Shown here: one piece after another, positions 12,701-25,505 of the stretch
Layout: each line of letters begins with the position of its first letter
Position numbering within the stretch: the stretch's first letter is position 1
Source of the DNA: Melastoma dodecandrum
Lineage: Eukaryota > Streptophyta > Magnoliopsida > Myrtales > Melastomataceae
Assembly: GCA_029817715.1 (NCBI GenBank)
Contig: JARUPY010000606.1
Coordinates: 2,108,001-2,172,000, forward strand
Reading direction: 5' to 3'
Length of the DNA stretch: 64,000 nucleotides
The notes under the pieces: generated by a model
Told to the model about the DNA's origin: nothing
Seen by the model: only the letters and a program-made list of their open reading frames with translations
The model's database searches: none
Translations under genes and position numbers: made by a program

Positions 12701-13634
12701 TGAAAGGTATGCTGGCAAACAATGCCATCACCTTCTCGGAAGATGACCTCCCTGAAGGAGGACGGGACCACAACAGCGCTTTATTCATCACGCTAAAATG
12801 CCGCGATACTGTTGTTTCCAAGGTGCTCATCGACGGGGGATCCGGAGTCAATATCATCCCACTCGATGTGGCTCATAAGCTCGGTATCAATATAGAGAAA
12901 CTCCCACCTTCCAGCCTGACCATTCGAGCTTTTGACGGCGCAAAACGGCAGGCCCACGGCGAGGTGACTCTAGAGATCAAAGTGGGGCCCACTCTCTTCT
13001 CCTCCGCATTCCAAATTCTTGACACCGCCGGATCCTTCAACATGCTGCTAGGACGTCCGTGGATCCATCAAGCCGGAGCAATCCCTTCGACTCTGCACCA
13101 GATGGTCCGTTTTCCTTCAGATGGCAAGCTCATCACAGTCAAAGGGGAGTGTACCATGGAGTTATGCCATGAAATTGACATGCCTTATGTCGGAGAACCA
13201 GTTGGCGAACCATCGACAGCTCAAGCGTTCGAGATGGTAAACATGGTCAGGAGGGACTTCGGGTCAGATCCCCTAATGGGTCGGGGCAACCGCAGCGCTG
13301 CTCGACAGTTCATCAGATTCGGATACCGGCCTGGTCAAGGACTTGGAGCTCGAGGGCAGGGCATCCGACATCCGATCGACATACCTACCCAGTTAGGGAC
13401 ACGCGCTCTCGGATCCAATGGTAGTGAACTACGGAGGCCTAAGATAACAATTCAGGATATGCGTGCTGGCGGCAAGTCAGCTATCCCTTTTGTTCGTTCG
13501 TCAGCAACGACAATGGAAGGTGAGATCCTCTCCGAGCAGGTGGAGGGTATGAAGATTGAAGCACAAGAGTCCGAAGAAGAAATCAACATGATGGAAGCGT
13601 CAAACCCAACTGAGTCAGACATGCCGCTCGAAGG
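9704..13634 (+). pseudogene. Ogre gag-protease, interrupted
   Basis: The region codes for a proline/serine-rich N-terminus, the gag core (FEKFRGNGCPELHLKHFCHK, 10876-10936), a CxxH-GH-C zinc-knuckle variant (CQYHSGALGHDTKDC, about 11710-11755), an RG-rich tract (RGRGRGRGRGRG, near 12200), the protease active site LIDGGSGVNIIP (about 12825-12860), the LGRPWIH block and a G-patch-like GYRPGQGLG (near 13321). The DGG active site and the G-patch are typical of Tat/Ogre proteases. Breaks: a frameshift near 10290-10320, a TGA at 11011-11013 and a TAG at 11032-11034. The rest, 11098-13634, is open. The true start codon is unclear. Confidence 0.8.
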
Positions 13635-13957
13635 GTGAACCTTTCCAACTTTACTTTTTGCACTTAGAATAATCGAGTCTAGACTAATTTACCTTGCTAC
13701 ATTCTAGTCGCGACTAGCAAGGTTGTCCGTATGTAACGCGACTCTAGTTAGTGTCTGTGGGATCGGGACGCTAATGATAAAGGGGAAAACAACGAGAGCC
13801 CCGCTGAGGCCTGATCCCACAACGTTTTATTTATTTTTATTTTTATTTTTACTTTCTTTTAGAATGTTTAACTTATCATAGTTGTCATGTCGTATAATAC
13901 TTCAAATTTCATGCAATTCAACTACAACCACGACATTGACTTGTTTCTTTCATGAAG
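13635..13957 (+). other. Candidate Ogre pol intron
   Basis: The gag-pro frame ends at a TGA (13636-13638), and the RT frame is closed by a TGA at 13953-13955. A GT at 13635 and an AG at 13956-13957, preceded by a pyrimidine-rich TTGTTTCTTT, would remove 323 nt. This joins GG to G, so the reading frame passes straight from the protease tail into the RT frame. Ogre elements are known to splice exactly here. The donor (GTGAAC) is weak, and splicing is inferred from frame and position only. Confidence 0.55.
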
Positions 13958-16900
13958 GAACGGCGCTTCGGACATACCTGAAAATACCCTAGAACATGAC
14001 GGAGTGGTCGTAGATAACCTAAGATCCCTCGAAGGCTACCATGGTCTCGAGCTCGGTCTCCAACGACATGAAGAACCAAAGGAGATGACATTACAAGAAC
14101 CCAGATCAATTAACATCGGAACGAACGACGAGCCTAAGGAGCTACACATCGGAGCTGATCTCCCAACAGATGAGGCCGAGAATATCATCAACCTACTCAG
14201 GGAATTTTCAGATATCTTCGCTTGGACGTATGCGGATATGCCAGGACTAGACCCGGAGATAGTGGAGCACAAAATCCCCACTGATCCACTAATCCATCCC
14301 ACCAAGCAGAAGCAACGTCGGTACAAGCCCGAGCTAGCTCTTGCGATCAAGGAAGAGGTCGACAAACTCCTCAAGGTCAACTTTATCGAGGTAGCCAATC
14401 ACCCACAATGGGTCGCCAACATCGTCCCCGTCATCAAGAAAAACGGGAAGGTCCGAGTCTGTGTTGATTACCGTGACCTTAACAAAGCGAGTCCCAAAGA
14501 CGACTTCCCTCTGCCGCACATCGACCTGCTAGTGGACAATACCGCTGGTTTCAACAGATTTTCATTCATGGATGGATTCTCCGGGTACAACCAAATACGC
14601 ATGGCTGAAGAAGACAAGGAGAAAACGACTTTCACAACACCTTGGGGCACATTCTGTTACCGAGTCATGCCTTTCGGACTCAAGAACGCCGGGGCAACTT
14701 ATCAACGCGCAATGGTGGTCCTGTTCCATGACATGATGCACCGAGAAATCGAAGTCTACGTCGACGATATGATCGCAAAATCCAGAGTAGAAGAAGACCA
14801 CACTGTTGTTCTCCGCAAGCTATTTGAACGACTTCGCATGTACAAGCTTCGTCTCAATCCGGCCAAGTGCGTCTTCGGGGCAACGTCAGGCAAACTTCTA
14901 GGGTTCGTTGTCAGCAGCAAAGGCATCGAAATCGACCCCGACAAAATCAAGGCAATTCGCGATCTCCCAGCACCAAAGTCAGTTAAGGAGATTCGAGGCT
15001 TCATGGGTCGCGTCAACTACATTGGAAGGTTCATCTCCAACTTAGCAGATACGTGCAAACCGTTGTTCAAGAAACTAAGGAAAGATGTCAAGTTCGAATG
15101 GGATGATGACTGCAAAACTGCGTTCGAACAGATAAAGGCCTACCTAACAGAACCACCCGTTCTCATCCCGCCAAAGCCGGGGCACCCTCTCACGCTATAC
15201 CTCACAGTTCTAGAAGAGTCATTTGGAGCTATGCTTGCCCAACAACTGCCAGGCACAAAGGAACACGCGGTGTATTACTTAAGCAAGAAATTCACGGATT
15301 GCGAGTCTCGGTACACGTTGTCAGAACGTACCTGTTGCGCACTCGTCTGGGTGCTACATCGACTCCGGCAATATACCCTCCATTACGAGATTTTACTAGT
15401 TTCTGAGAGCGATCCCCTCAAATATCTCTTCGACAAGCCAACACTAATCGGAAGAGTCTCTAAATGGCAGTTGCAGCTAGCTGAATTCGACATCAGATTT
15501 CACTCAACTAAGTCAATCAAAGGAAGAACAATCGCTGATCACATTGCGGAATATCCAGGGACAGACAATTCGCCTTTGGAAATCAAATTGCCAGACGAAA
15601 ACATTTTCCTTACCGAGCCACAACAAAGATGGACAATGTATTTTGACGGCGCTGTCAACTCTTCCGGCTCAGGCATCGGAGCAGTAGTGATATCCCCAGA
15701 CGGACAATACTATCCAACAGCTGCTAAAGTCACTTTCCCTTGCACAAATAACATTGCTGAATACGAAGCATGCATCCTTGGCCTATTACGTGCACTCGAC
15801 ATGCGAGTCCGATTTCTTGACGTTCATGGAGATTCAGCACTCATCATCTCCCAAACAAACGGGGCATGGCGCACACGGGACCCAAAGCTCATCCCATATC
15901 AGGACTACCTACAAACACTAGTCCGACAATTCGTCGATATTGAGTTCAATTACCTCCCACGGGCAGATAATCGTTTCGCTGATGCTCTTGTTGTTCTTGC
16001 ATCAATGATTCCATTAGCAGGAGAAATGGACATAGAGCCTCTTCGCATCGACATCGCCGAAGACCCAAGTTGCATGCATGTCGAGCCTGGCCAACCTGGG
16101 GACTCACCACCGTGGTTTATAGACATCAAAGCTTACCTAGAGACGAACACATTTCCCCAAGGCAGCACAGGAAAGGAACGGAAATTCATCCGGAGGATTG
16201 CTAGGAACTACTTCCTCAATGGTGACGTGCTCTACAAGAAGTCATTCACGACAGCCCTCATGCGGTGCGTCACCGAACAAGAAGCTCAAGCCATCATCTT
16301 CGAAGTCCATGAAGGCGTTTGTGGACCACACATGAACAGTTATGCCCTCGCTCAAAAGATCATGCGTCAGGGATACTATTGGCTCACAATCGAGGCCGAC
16401 TGTATCAATTACGTCAAAACCTGTCACAAATGTCAAATATACAGCAACAAGGTGCACGTCCCTCCAACAAGGCTCTACCCACTGTTCGAACCGTGGCCGT
16501 TCTCAATGTGGGGCATGGACGTCATCGAACCAATTAATCCTAAGGCATCAAACGGGCATCGGTTTATATTAGTCGCCATCGACTACTTTACTAAATGGAT
16601 CGAAGCACAATCTTTCAAGGAAGTCACCGCGAATAACATCATACGTTTCACGCGGGCAAATATCATCGCCAGATATGGAGTTCCAGAGCTGCTCGTCACC
16701 GACAACGGCACAAACTTCAACGGCAAACAGATGAATTCTCTATGCACTGAATTTCGAATTAAACACCTCAACTCATCACCGTACCGTCCACAAATGAACG
16801 GTGCAGTCGAAGCCGCCAACAAAAATATGAAAAGGATCCTTCAGAAAACGGCGATCACATATCGCGATTGGCATGAGAAGCTCCCTTTCGCACTACTCGC

Positions 16901-17360
16901 CTATCGGACTACAATGCGCACTTCGACTGGGGCAACTCCCTTTGAACTTGTCTATGGCGCTCAAGCAGTTATTCCAGCTGAGGTCAAGCTACCTACTCTT
17001 CGGATCTTGTCCCAAAGTAACATGACCGAGGAAGAGAAGGCCAATCACCAGCTCGCACACCTCGACTTCATCGATGAGAAACGACTTGCCGCAATCGACC
17101 ACATGCAATGTTATCAACAACGCATGTCCAGGGCATTCAACAAAAAGGTCAAAGAGGTCAAGTACAAACCAGGAGACCTCGTCCTCAAACGGATCCTTCC
17201 AAATGCCAAAGATCCTAGGGGAAAATTTGCTCCAAACTACGAGGGACCATTCGTCGTCAAACACGCTTTCTCAGGTGGAGCGACCATCCTAACGAAGATG
17301 GATGGAGGAAAATTGTCACAACCAATCAATGTGGACGCTCTCCGACATTACTACACTTAA
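13958..17360 (+). CDS. pol: Ogre reverse transcriptase / RNase H / integrase
   Basis: This is one open frame of about 1,130 codons. In order: RT (about 14290-14960) with YVDDM at 14754-14771; the gypsy RNase H (about 15170-15540); a second, archaeal-type RNase H starting MYFDGAVNSSGSG (about 15636) with SADALV-like end residues RFADALVVLAS near 15970; integrase HHCC zinc finger (H near 16307, CHKC near 16424-16435); and the integrase D-D-E core (WGMDVI near 16510, TDNGTNF near 16699, E in GAVEAANK near 16804). No chromodomain follows, as usual in Tat elements. No stop codons are seen. The product would act in cytoplasmic particles and then the nucleus. Because gag is broken, activity would need gag from another copy. 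Confidence 0.92.
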
Positions 17361-19530
17361 AGTAGTATTCATGAAAATGGGAGAATCTTACAATTACTAC
17401 TCTCTTCATCAAATTAAACGAGATTATATGAGCTTATTTCGTTTACGTCCTTCGTCTCGTGGGCAGGTACAAGAGCTCCTCACACGAATGGTACAAAACT
17501 CCTGTGACGAAGGCGTGGTGGCAAAGCTTCAAGTTAAAGACTTGCGGCAGTTTCGTCAATCCTTTGATTCCTTCGGACGAAGATGCAATGATGAAACACA
17601 AAGGGAAGTATCAAAACTCTACTTCGCCTTTCATATAAATGAAGTTACATAAGCAAACTTCATTTTAAAAGAAACAAGTTACATGAGTTCACTTGTTATC
17701 CGCCCTTTGGCGAGTGTAGGCACATGAACATCCTGCATTACAGACAAAGGCGCGGGCGGTCGGGTGGAAAATTTCGAGCCAAGGCTTCGAGATTGCCTTT
17801 GTCATCACCAAAGATGATCATACCAAAAGGGAGTATCATTTACACTGCTCTCTAACAAAATTTCTTATATTTCCCCATATGGAGTCGTATCTCCGTTTCC
17901 CCAGCTGGAGTCCTGCTTCGTTCAAGCTGGAGTTGATTACATATGTCGCGTTCCTCAACAAGGATCGAACATACAAGCATATTCCTCCAAAACTATCATT
18001 GAGACAGACATATCCACCTCATCTCCCCAGCGGATACTTCATTTCATTGTTATTCACCCAAACAAGAGGTGAAGTATCTGAACTAACTCCGTCTCCGTTC
18101 GTTGTCAACTGTGTAGGCACATGGGCATCAGCACAATACGATACAGACTCCTGGCAACGTCGTAGGTGGTCTTGTGAAAGCCGTTTTAAGAACATGACTG
18201 GGACATGAAGGTACAAACACTTTCCTCGCGAAGCTTGCATAGGAACGTCACTTTAGGATGAAGTTTCCAAAGAGGTTTGCGTACTTGAACCTATTTAAGC
18301 ATTTGTGTGCTCATTTGCATATAATTCGAAAAATTTTTTTTGGACAAAAAAAAAGAAGAATGTTTCTGAGTGAGAACAGAGAAGGCAAACCTACTCCTAA
18401 ATACCTATCCCAAAGTGGCGAGTGCAAACACTATGAGGGTTCGTACGCTAAAATCCGGGAGGATAACGAATCCTTTGACAAAAGATGCTCAAACTGGGAT
18501 GAGATCGAGCACTTCTTCTCTACCCTAAACACAAAAATTGACCATTGCTAACCCCTTTCGAGCCAAATTTAAAGTTTCTTTATATACACTATTCCAGACT
18601 AGTCTAAAGGCCACCTCACATCGAGGTTAAAAGGAGATCCTGTAGTTAGGAACCGGAAGCAACGGACCATAGAGGTAACACTTCCTCAAGGTTTAAGCAA
18701 AGAGGCACCATCAACGGTCGAGCTCACCAGTTAAGTTGTCCCCAAGGATGGAATTTCTACAACAAAAAAAAATACAAATTCCCAAGGAGTCCAAACCATC
18801 TCCAAGAAAAGAACAATAAACTGACAAGAGAAAGAAAGTAGCGCAGATCCCTACGATTCAACAAAGAAAAAGCAAAATCAGCGCAATGACAAAAGTCTTC
18901 AAAAGCAAAGCGCAAAAATGAAAGTCAAAAGAGCATAATAAAGCACCAGGGCCGATATTGACGGTCGCAAAAGCAAAGGTGTCATATTTTCAAGTGAAAA
19001 CAATTCCCAAAGCAGATCATCAGCACATACTAGTGAGCCAACCATTCATCCCCAACGGAATGCCTAAACTAGCGAGCTGTCTGAACGATGGAGAATTTGT
19101 TTGAACGGTGAAAACTCTACGGTCAAGTAGCTTCCGATGAGACCTTTAGACTCCTTCTTCCAAACAAAGAATTTAAAACTTTAATCCAAAGGCCTTATGC
19201 CAAAGCCACATTACAACCCAGGCAAAGACTCTTTCGACTAGTGCATGAGCATCCAAGTCAAAGGAATTCTAAAATCCAACTGAGATAGCTTCTAGAAATA
19301 AGAGCGAACCGTGAGAGAATTACAAAATCCCTTCTCTTGTTCTCACTTGGGAATAATTTTAGTTGAAACGATATGCATGAGTATCATTTACTTATATATG
19401 TATTTCACAAGATTTCATATCTAACTACATTCCTGATGAGATTCCAAGGTACAAGGTCCATCAAGATCAGAATTTATCGATTTGGGGTATTCATGATATC
19501 TTTGCGAGAAAACCTTATCAGATTCTCTCG
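17361..19530 (+). other. Ogre 3' untranslated region
   Basis: About 2.2 kb of non-coding sequence between the integrase stop and the polypurine tract. A long 3' region is usual in Ogre elements. Short open frames at 17302-17652 and 17879-18208 show no family resemblance. I see no clear tandem array here. Confidence 0.6.
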
Positions 19531-19540
19531 CAAAAAGGGG
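19531..19540 (+). other. Ogre polypurine tract
   Basis: CAAAAAGGGG lies four bases before the TG of the 3' LTR. A purine run in this position primes plus-strand DNA synthesis. Confidence 0.75.
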
Positions 19541-19544
19541 CATC

Positions 19545-22025
19545 TGTAAATACCCCAAATGCGTAACGGAAGCTTTCAATACCATTCAAAATTCACCTCG
19601 TCTTCAATAACCTTCAACGCTCCGACTTGATGACGAAAATCAATGGGTTTCGTAACCTACATCGGTTACAAACGATTCCCTTTCTTATGGCTGCTATAAA
19701 TCAGCCATAAAAAAAAGAAGAGGGGTAGAGAGGAACATACACACGAAAAAAAACTTCCCCCTCCAAGCGTTCTTCGAGCCTCCCTTCTCCACCCGACGAG
19801 CCTCTCGATCAAGGTAAGCTCGTGGAGCAATGGAGACCCCTCGACCAGCCTAACCGCGGAGGACACCTTCCGGTTTCACAAGTCGACGGCTGCGGCAAAA
19901 AGAAACAACGGCAACCCCGGACAACCTCCCCTCGCCGTCTCCATGCTCGAGGCCTTCTCTCTCCGACATCTAGGATCTTCCCTCCCTCGTCCAAAGACAA
20001 GGAGGACTTCAATTACCACTTTTCATAGCCTCGTAGCTTTGCCGGAAGGCTCCCTTTTGCTTTGACGTTTTCTTGTTTGCGCAGCGACAAGGATTGGACA
20101 GCCGAGAACCAACTCCCGAAGACATCCTGTGGTCGCACAAATAGGCCAAGACTCTCACATTCCCTTCCCTTCATATGTCCTAGCATGTTGGGATACGTTG
20201 TAGCCCTCCCATCGAGCCAAAATAGCTCGGTAAGTCCAAGCATATTTCGGATCAGTTTGCGCAACCTTCGGTTTTTGAGGTATATCTTTCTGTGTGCTTA
20301 TCGGAATCACGCGAAACCATTTTCATTTGATTCCTAACTTAAATACGGTTTTAAGGACACCAATCAAGTTAAATTTGAGTCCCTAACCTATGAGTTTCGA
20401 ATAAAACATTGAATTGATTACAAACAACCGAGTTTCGCACTTTTGGACATGACCGTTTGCATTTTTGCCATACGTCGAACTTCAAATATACTCTAGACAT
20501 GTCACACTAATTGTATATGATGTTTCAAGCACAATTTTTTTTAGTGGTTTTAAAATGACATGGCATTTATATATGAAAGGAGTGTTTTCGAAGAATCCGA
20601 GGACTTCTAGGCTCGGATCTACATGTCGGCAGTCCACTCTTTTACTCATAACTTTCTTTCTGAAAATCGTATTGACCTAAAACTTATGCCATTAGATGGC
20701 TGACTTCAAGAGCTTTATTTTGAGTATAAGTAAGCTTATTTTCATGAACTGTGCTAAAAGTTATACACGTTTTTTGAGAGGCAGCAAAACTGTCGGAGCT
20801 CGGATCTGCATGTGGACATCTCACTCTTTCGTTCATAACTTTCGTTACAGACCTTAGATTAACTTGAAACTTGCATTATTGGATTATTGACTTAAAGAGC
20901 TTTCTTTCAAGTATAAATATGTACATTTTCATGAATTGAGCAGAAAATTATATATGTTTGTTTGAAAGGTACCGAAGCTGCCGCGGTTGAGAATCTTTAA
21001 TTACGCATGATTTTCCATCATGTCTTGAACTTGTTTGTTGTCATTGATATAATCCTCGCATTTATCAAGTACATATTATTATTTACTAATCATTTTTCTA
21101 TCTTGACGTTTTCGCATGTGAAAATGCAATCTCGGTAATTCGAGTGACGTTCGGGACATATTAAAGGTCGGCGGGTTCAAACACTTCACATCGTTCGCCC
21201 CCGTTTTCCAACTTCAAGATGATGCACGATGGACCATAGCGGAAATGCTCCAGGCGGCCCCAACCTTCATTAAAGGTACAAAGGGGAGGTGCGGGCCTCC
21301 CCGAATTTTTATTTAAGCCTACATGTAACGGGTCGTGGGCCCAAGTGCATAGGCCCACGATCACCACCCTTCCCCGCTCACTTTGATCTAAATAATTGTC
21401 TGTGTCTGTCCGCATGCCTTAGGCCCATAGGTTTATCGTCGCATGCTGTTTGCAAAGTAAATAAACATGAGTTCGGGCCCAAAAGCCGGAATCGGGTCCA
21501 ACGCCCGTAAAACAGAAACATGAGTCCGGAGTGATGCCCGGATCGGGTCCAACGCCCGTTAACCAAAAGCAAACTTTTGGAGCAAACGACATCTCTTCGC
21601 ATGTTTAGATGTAAGAGTTAGTAACTAGGAATCCCCGAATCTACTCTGGTTTTCCGACTTAAACCAAGCTTTTAAAAATAAGTCGGTGGCGACTCCGTAA
21701 TAGTTTACCTAAGTTAAACAACACACCGTTTTACGAAGTCATTTTGGATGGGTGACGGCGACACGAGCCGCTCCTGGAATCTCCCGAAGCTTCCTCTTCG
21801 GGTCATGCGCTTCTTTTCGCTCGTCGCCTCTTAAGGAGCATGGAGACGATTGGCGAAGAGTCTGGGCAGACCCGGTCAGGAATCGAAGGAGGGACCACCC
21901 TGGTTTTTTCCGTAGCGTTCGACGCTCGAGTCGCGACGCCGACCGGAAGACTCTAGGGGAGCGGGCCCGGATCCTCGGGTCGTCCGAACCGCTGCGCGCG
22001 TGCTAGGCCGGAAGGCGCGCGTACA
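19545..22025 (+). repeat. Ogre 3' LTR (2,481 bp)
   Basis: Near-identical copy of 5148-7627 with the same TGTAAATACCCC start and GCGCGTACA end. It is followed by the duplicated CATTT (22026-22030) and then by hAT sequence. Confidence 0.95.
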
Positions 22026-22121
22026 CATTTACATCAAACTCTCTGGAAAACATGCATATGCTTAATTCATATATTTTACTGGAAGAACAAGTGTTGCTTT
22101 AAACTGAAAGATAAAGTTGAC

Positions 22122-24438
22122 ATGTCTGGAGGAAGTTCTTCCCGTGCTGCACCTACACCAAAACGCAAGTCTGCAAAAAATGCTCCAAGAGCTAGGGAAG
22201 ATGTGGGATGGGAGCATGGCGTTGCTATTGATAACAATCCCATGCAAGTATTGTGAGAAAGTGATGAGTGGAAGCGTATATAGGCTAATCCATAATCTTA
22301 CTGGAACATGTAAAGATGTTGAGGTGTGTAGAGCAGTCCATGAAGATGTGCAAAGGAAGATGATGGAGGTTGGTTATACTTTGTAGGAAAGATTGTTAAA
22401 GAAGTCAAAGTTGTCTGATGATGGGCAAGCAAGCACGAACCAATAGCTGGATGATTCCTCGCAATCTGGAGAGGATCTCTTCAAAAGAAGTGTAAGCCCT
22501 CATTAAACAATCAATACCATTTTCAAGAAGGAGCTTAGAGAGGAGGCTTGTGAAGCAATTGCCTCTTTCTCCTACAACAATGCCATTCCCTTCAATGTCG
22601 CAAAGAGTGAAGAATTCCATGAGATGTTTGAATTGGTTGCTCGACACGGGCTTGGGTTCAAATCGCCTTCTTATCATGAGATTCGAGTCAAGTATTTGAA
22701 GCAGCAATTGAACTCAACTAAGGAGGCTATTCAGAAGCATAAGAATCATTGGAAGAACTTTGGATGCTCTATCATGACTGATGGATGAACGGACAAGCGA
22801 AAGAGGACTATTTTGAATTTTCTCGTTAATAGCCCAAAAGGTGCCGCTTTTTTTAATCCATCGATGCCTCTCAAATTTGTAAGACTGTTGACAAAAGATG
22901 ATTGACGAGGTTGTTGAGGAAGTTGGAGAAGAGAATGTCATCCAGGTTGTCATGGATAATGCAACGAATTACAAGGCTGCGGGGGAGTTATTGATGGAGA
23001 AAAGGAAGAATTTATATTGGACTCCTTGCGCTGCATATTGCATGGACCTAATATTGGAAGACTTTGAGAAGAAAATACCAATTCACCTAGAAAAATCTCA
23101 AGTGGAAAGAAGATAACAACTTACATCTATGGAAGAACATCGCTATGGAAGAACATTGCTATGGAAGAACATCGCTTATTTCGATGTAATGGAAAGGATT
23201 TAGTGAGACCGGCTGCGACTCGTTTTGCTACTGCATATCTCACTTTGGGATGCTTGAATGACAATAAAGGAGCTTTGGTGAGGATGTTTACTTTTGATCG
23301 GTGGAAGGCCAACCAATGTGCAAAGACAAATGATGGGAAACATCTTGAAGATGTGGTTATGAATAAGACATTTTGGAAGAATATTGTCATTTGTCTAAAG
23401 GGTGTGTTTCCCTTGATCAAAGTTCTAAGGTTAGTTGATTCCGATGAGAAGCCAACAATGGGGTTTATTTATGAGTAGATGTACAAAGCTAAAGAAAAGA
23501 TTCTAATTGTCTTTAATTGAATTAAGAAAAGGTAAATTTGGCTATTCTTACTTTTATTTCCTAGCTAACTTATAAACTAAATTTTCTAATCATTTTCATT
23601 GTTCAACTATCTGCCGTTGTGGGAAATCATTGATCAACGATGGGATAGTCAGATGCATAGGCCTCTTCATGCAACATGCTATTATTTGAACCCCAAACTT
23701 CATTATAGTTTCGTGTTCAAAGCTGACTATGAAGTGAAAAAAAAGGATTATATGATTGCTTGCAAAGGATCGCGTTAGACATTGAAGAAATATCCAAGAT
23801 TGACTCCCAACTTGAGGAGTTTAAAAGCAAGTCTTGGATGTTTAGAAGTATAGTTGCTACGAAAGCACTTAATATCAAAACACGGGCACAATGGTGGGAG
23901 TCTTATGGGAGTCAATATCCAAATTTGCCGAAATTTGCTAATCAGTTACATGTAGCTCCTCTGGTTACAAGAGAAATTGGAGTGCTTTTTAGATGGTAAC
24001 TTTCACATCAAAATTTTTTTATTTAAATTATAGTTCTTAATTAATTGAAGTTGACTAGTTGGTTCGTATAATTATCTTCCTGTGTTTGTTTAGGTCCACA
24101 CAAAAACAAGAATGATGTGATTTTTATAATGACTAACCCGAGGTTGAGAAAGAATAAGCAAACAAGGACTCCCAAGGGTTATGATGTTGATGATCTTCCC
24201 TCAGATAATGAATGGATAATGATGAAGATGCATAATATTTTGCTGAGGAGATTGAGACGACAAATGAATATGTAGTGCAAGTTGGAGAAGAAGATGGAGC
24301 TAGTAGTGTTGGTGACGATGATTTGAGGATTGCAAGCTTTGAAATTGATGAATTTGAGGAGAAAAATGAAGATGATATGGCTGAGGACGAAGATGATTAT
24401 TTTGATCAAAACATGAATGCTTTGTTGGATCCTTAGAT
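22122..24438 (+). pseudogene. hAT transposase, decayed
   Basis: The start context gives MSGGSSSRAAPTPKRKS (22122), then a BED-type zinc-finger region (WEHGVAI, CKYCEKVMSG, YRLIHNLTGTCK), split by a frameshift near 22240. Downstream come DUF659-like residues (EACEAIASFSYNNAIPFNVA, FGCSIMTDG) ending at a TGA at 22786-22788 where this family usually has tryptophan. Next are TILNFLVNSPKG, VIQVVMDNATNYKAAGE (from 22939), a core segment at 23161-23478 and the C-terminal hAT dimerisation region (WWESYGSQYPNL, 23900-23935). Stops and frame changes separate the pieces, some of which may mark introns. It could not make active transposase. Confidence 0.85.
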
Positions 24439-24729
24439 GGTTTATGTTATGCTTTTATGACTTGTCGTCACTTTAGTGAACTTTAAAAGGTCTTTTAGAC
24501 TTTTATGGTGTGTTTTGTTTGTGACATTACTTTATCTTTTGTGGCTCTTGATCTTGTTGCGCATCTTAATTTTATGAGTAAAGACTTTTTCTTTGTGTTA
24601 TTGATGTGATTTGTTATTTGTTATCATGCTTCACATATATGTGTGTGTTTAAATTATAATTTTGTAAACTCTTCCGATTTTACTAATGATCCCGTGAGTT
24701 ACGATTTTGTAGCCCCCTCCCGATTTTGT
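24439..24729 (+). other. 3' end of the hAT element
   Basis: AT-rich sequence after the transposase, ending in repeats of CGATTTT. No coding content. Confidence 0.5.
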
Positions 24730-24737
24730 CTCAGACC
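24730..24737. repeat. Right target-site duplication of the hAT element
   Basis: CTCAGACC, an exact match to 4091-4098. The flanking kinase pseudogene resumes immediately afterwards. Confidence 0.75.
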
Positions 24738-25505
24738 CTCCAACACCTCCTACATCTTTGTCTTAGGCTTGAGTAGGTTTGTGCATTGCAAGGCTAGATT
24801 CGTATCATCGAAGTATCCCTCTAAAGATGTGTCCATTACCATCTACACCCTGTTTTCTTCCTTCAACTTTCTCACGCAGTTGAGAAACATTCTTTTCTGG
24901 ATGAAGAGCGTATAACGCCTTCTACCTAGTAATCAGCTCCAATAGCAGTATTTCGAAGCTGAGCACGTCGGTCTTCTCGAATGATTGCCCCTGGAGAGAT
25001 ACTCGGGGGCGATGTGCCCGACCGTGCCATGAATGGTTGAGGTCATGTGCAAATCTCTTTGGTTCAACAGCTTGGCGATGCCAAGATCACCTACGATGGC
25101 CTCAAAGCTCTGATAAGGAGGATATTTGCCGCCTTGACGTCCTGGTGGATTATCTTGGGATTATATTGGTTGTGTAAGTAGAAGAGTCCCCGAGTGGCAC
25201 CAAGATTTATCCTCATACGTCTCCTCCAACCTAAGGATGGCCTTCCTCAGCTTAGGTCTGCAAACCACGGAAAATATCTAGTAATGCTAGTGTATAGTGA
25301 AATGCTGGAGTAATGGATCGGATCAAGTGGTTACGACCTTGCAAACAATCGACAATGCTTTCGTTCGACATGTATGGATACACGAGGAGTCGTTCTTTTG
25401 ATGTCATACATAGATCATACAATCGGAGGAGTTTATGATGTTGGGTAAGACTGATCATCTCAACTTATGTTTGAAACTGCACTTCCCTCTCCTCGAATAG
25501 GATAC
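24738..25505 (-). pseudogene. NIK-like LRR receptor kinase, kinase domain remnant
   Basis: Read on the minus strand from 25505 downward this is a kinase domain in broken frames: EVQFQT, a [23 protein letters not shown], then [21 protein letters not shown] (25252-25458). Next, in another frame, come [20 protein letters not shown] and [10 protein letters not shown] (catalytic loop), followed by [15 protein letters not shown], an activation segment with DLG where most kinases have DFG, and HIAPEYLS. It ends with residues like PKTKM-EVLEGL, and the C-terminus then continues across the hAT at 3981-4098. The family resemblance is to NSP-interacting kinases and SERK-related LRR-II kinases. The extracellular part is absent. 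Several frameshifts and stops mark a dead copy. Confidence 0.75.

Larger units (their letters stand above)
5148..22025 (+). mobile_element. Ogre/Tat-type Ty3/gypsy LTR retrotransposon, full length
   Basis: This is a complete 16,878-bp element bounded by 2.48-kb LTRs with TG..CA ends and a CATTT target duplication. Order: LTR, primer site, leader, ORF1 (8330-9506), gag-protease (about 9704-13634), candidate intron (13635-13957), RT-RNase H-second RNase H-integrase (13958-17360), a 2.2-kb non-coding 3' region, polypurine tract and LTR. Large size, an extra ORF before gag, a second archaeal-type RNase H and an intron between protease and RT are the known hallmarks of the Ogre branch of the Tat lineage. 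ORF1 and gag are broken, so this copy is probably not autonomous, although the pol frame is open. It sits inside the hAT element. Confidence 0.92.
4099..24729 (+). mobile_element. hAT DNA transposon, carrying a nested Ogre element
   Basis: The left end begins AATGTTGTTAAAATCGCG and includes the palindrome AAATCGCGATTT at 4109-4120. The right end, read inverted, begins ACAAAATCGGGA. Both termini are rich in the motif AAATCGTA, for example 4190-4250 on the left and CGATTTT/ACGATTTT at 24670-24729 on the right, as expected of hAT subterminal repeats. A hAT transposase pseudogene lies at 22122-24438. Flanking 8-bp duplications match perfectly. Without the nested Ogre (5148-22030) the element would be about 3.7 kb. 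The terminal inverted repeats are imperfect, so the outermost few bases are uncertain. Confidence 0.75.
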
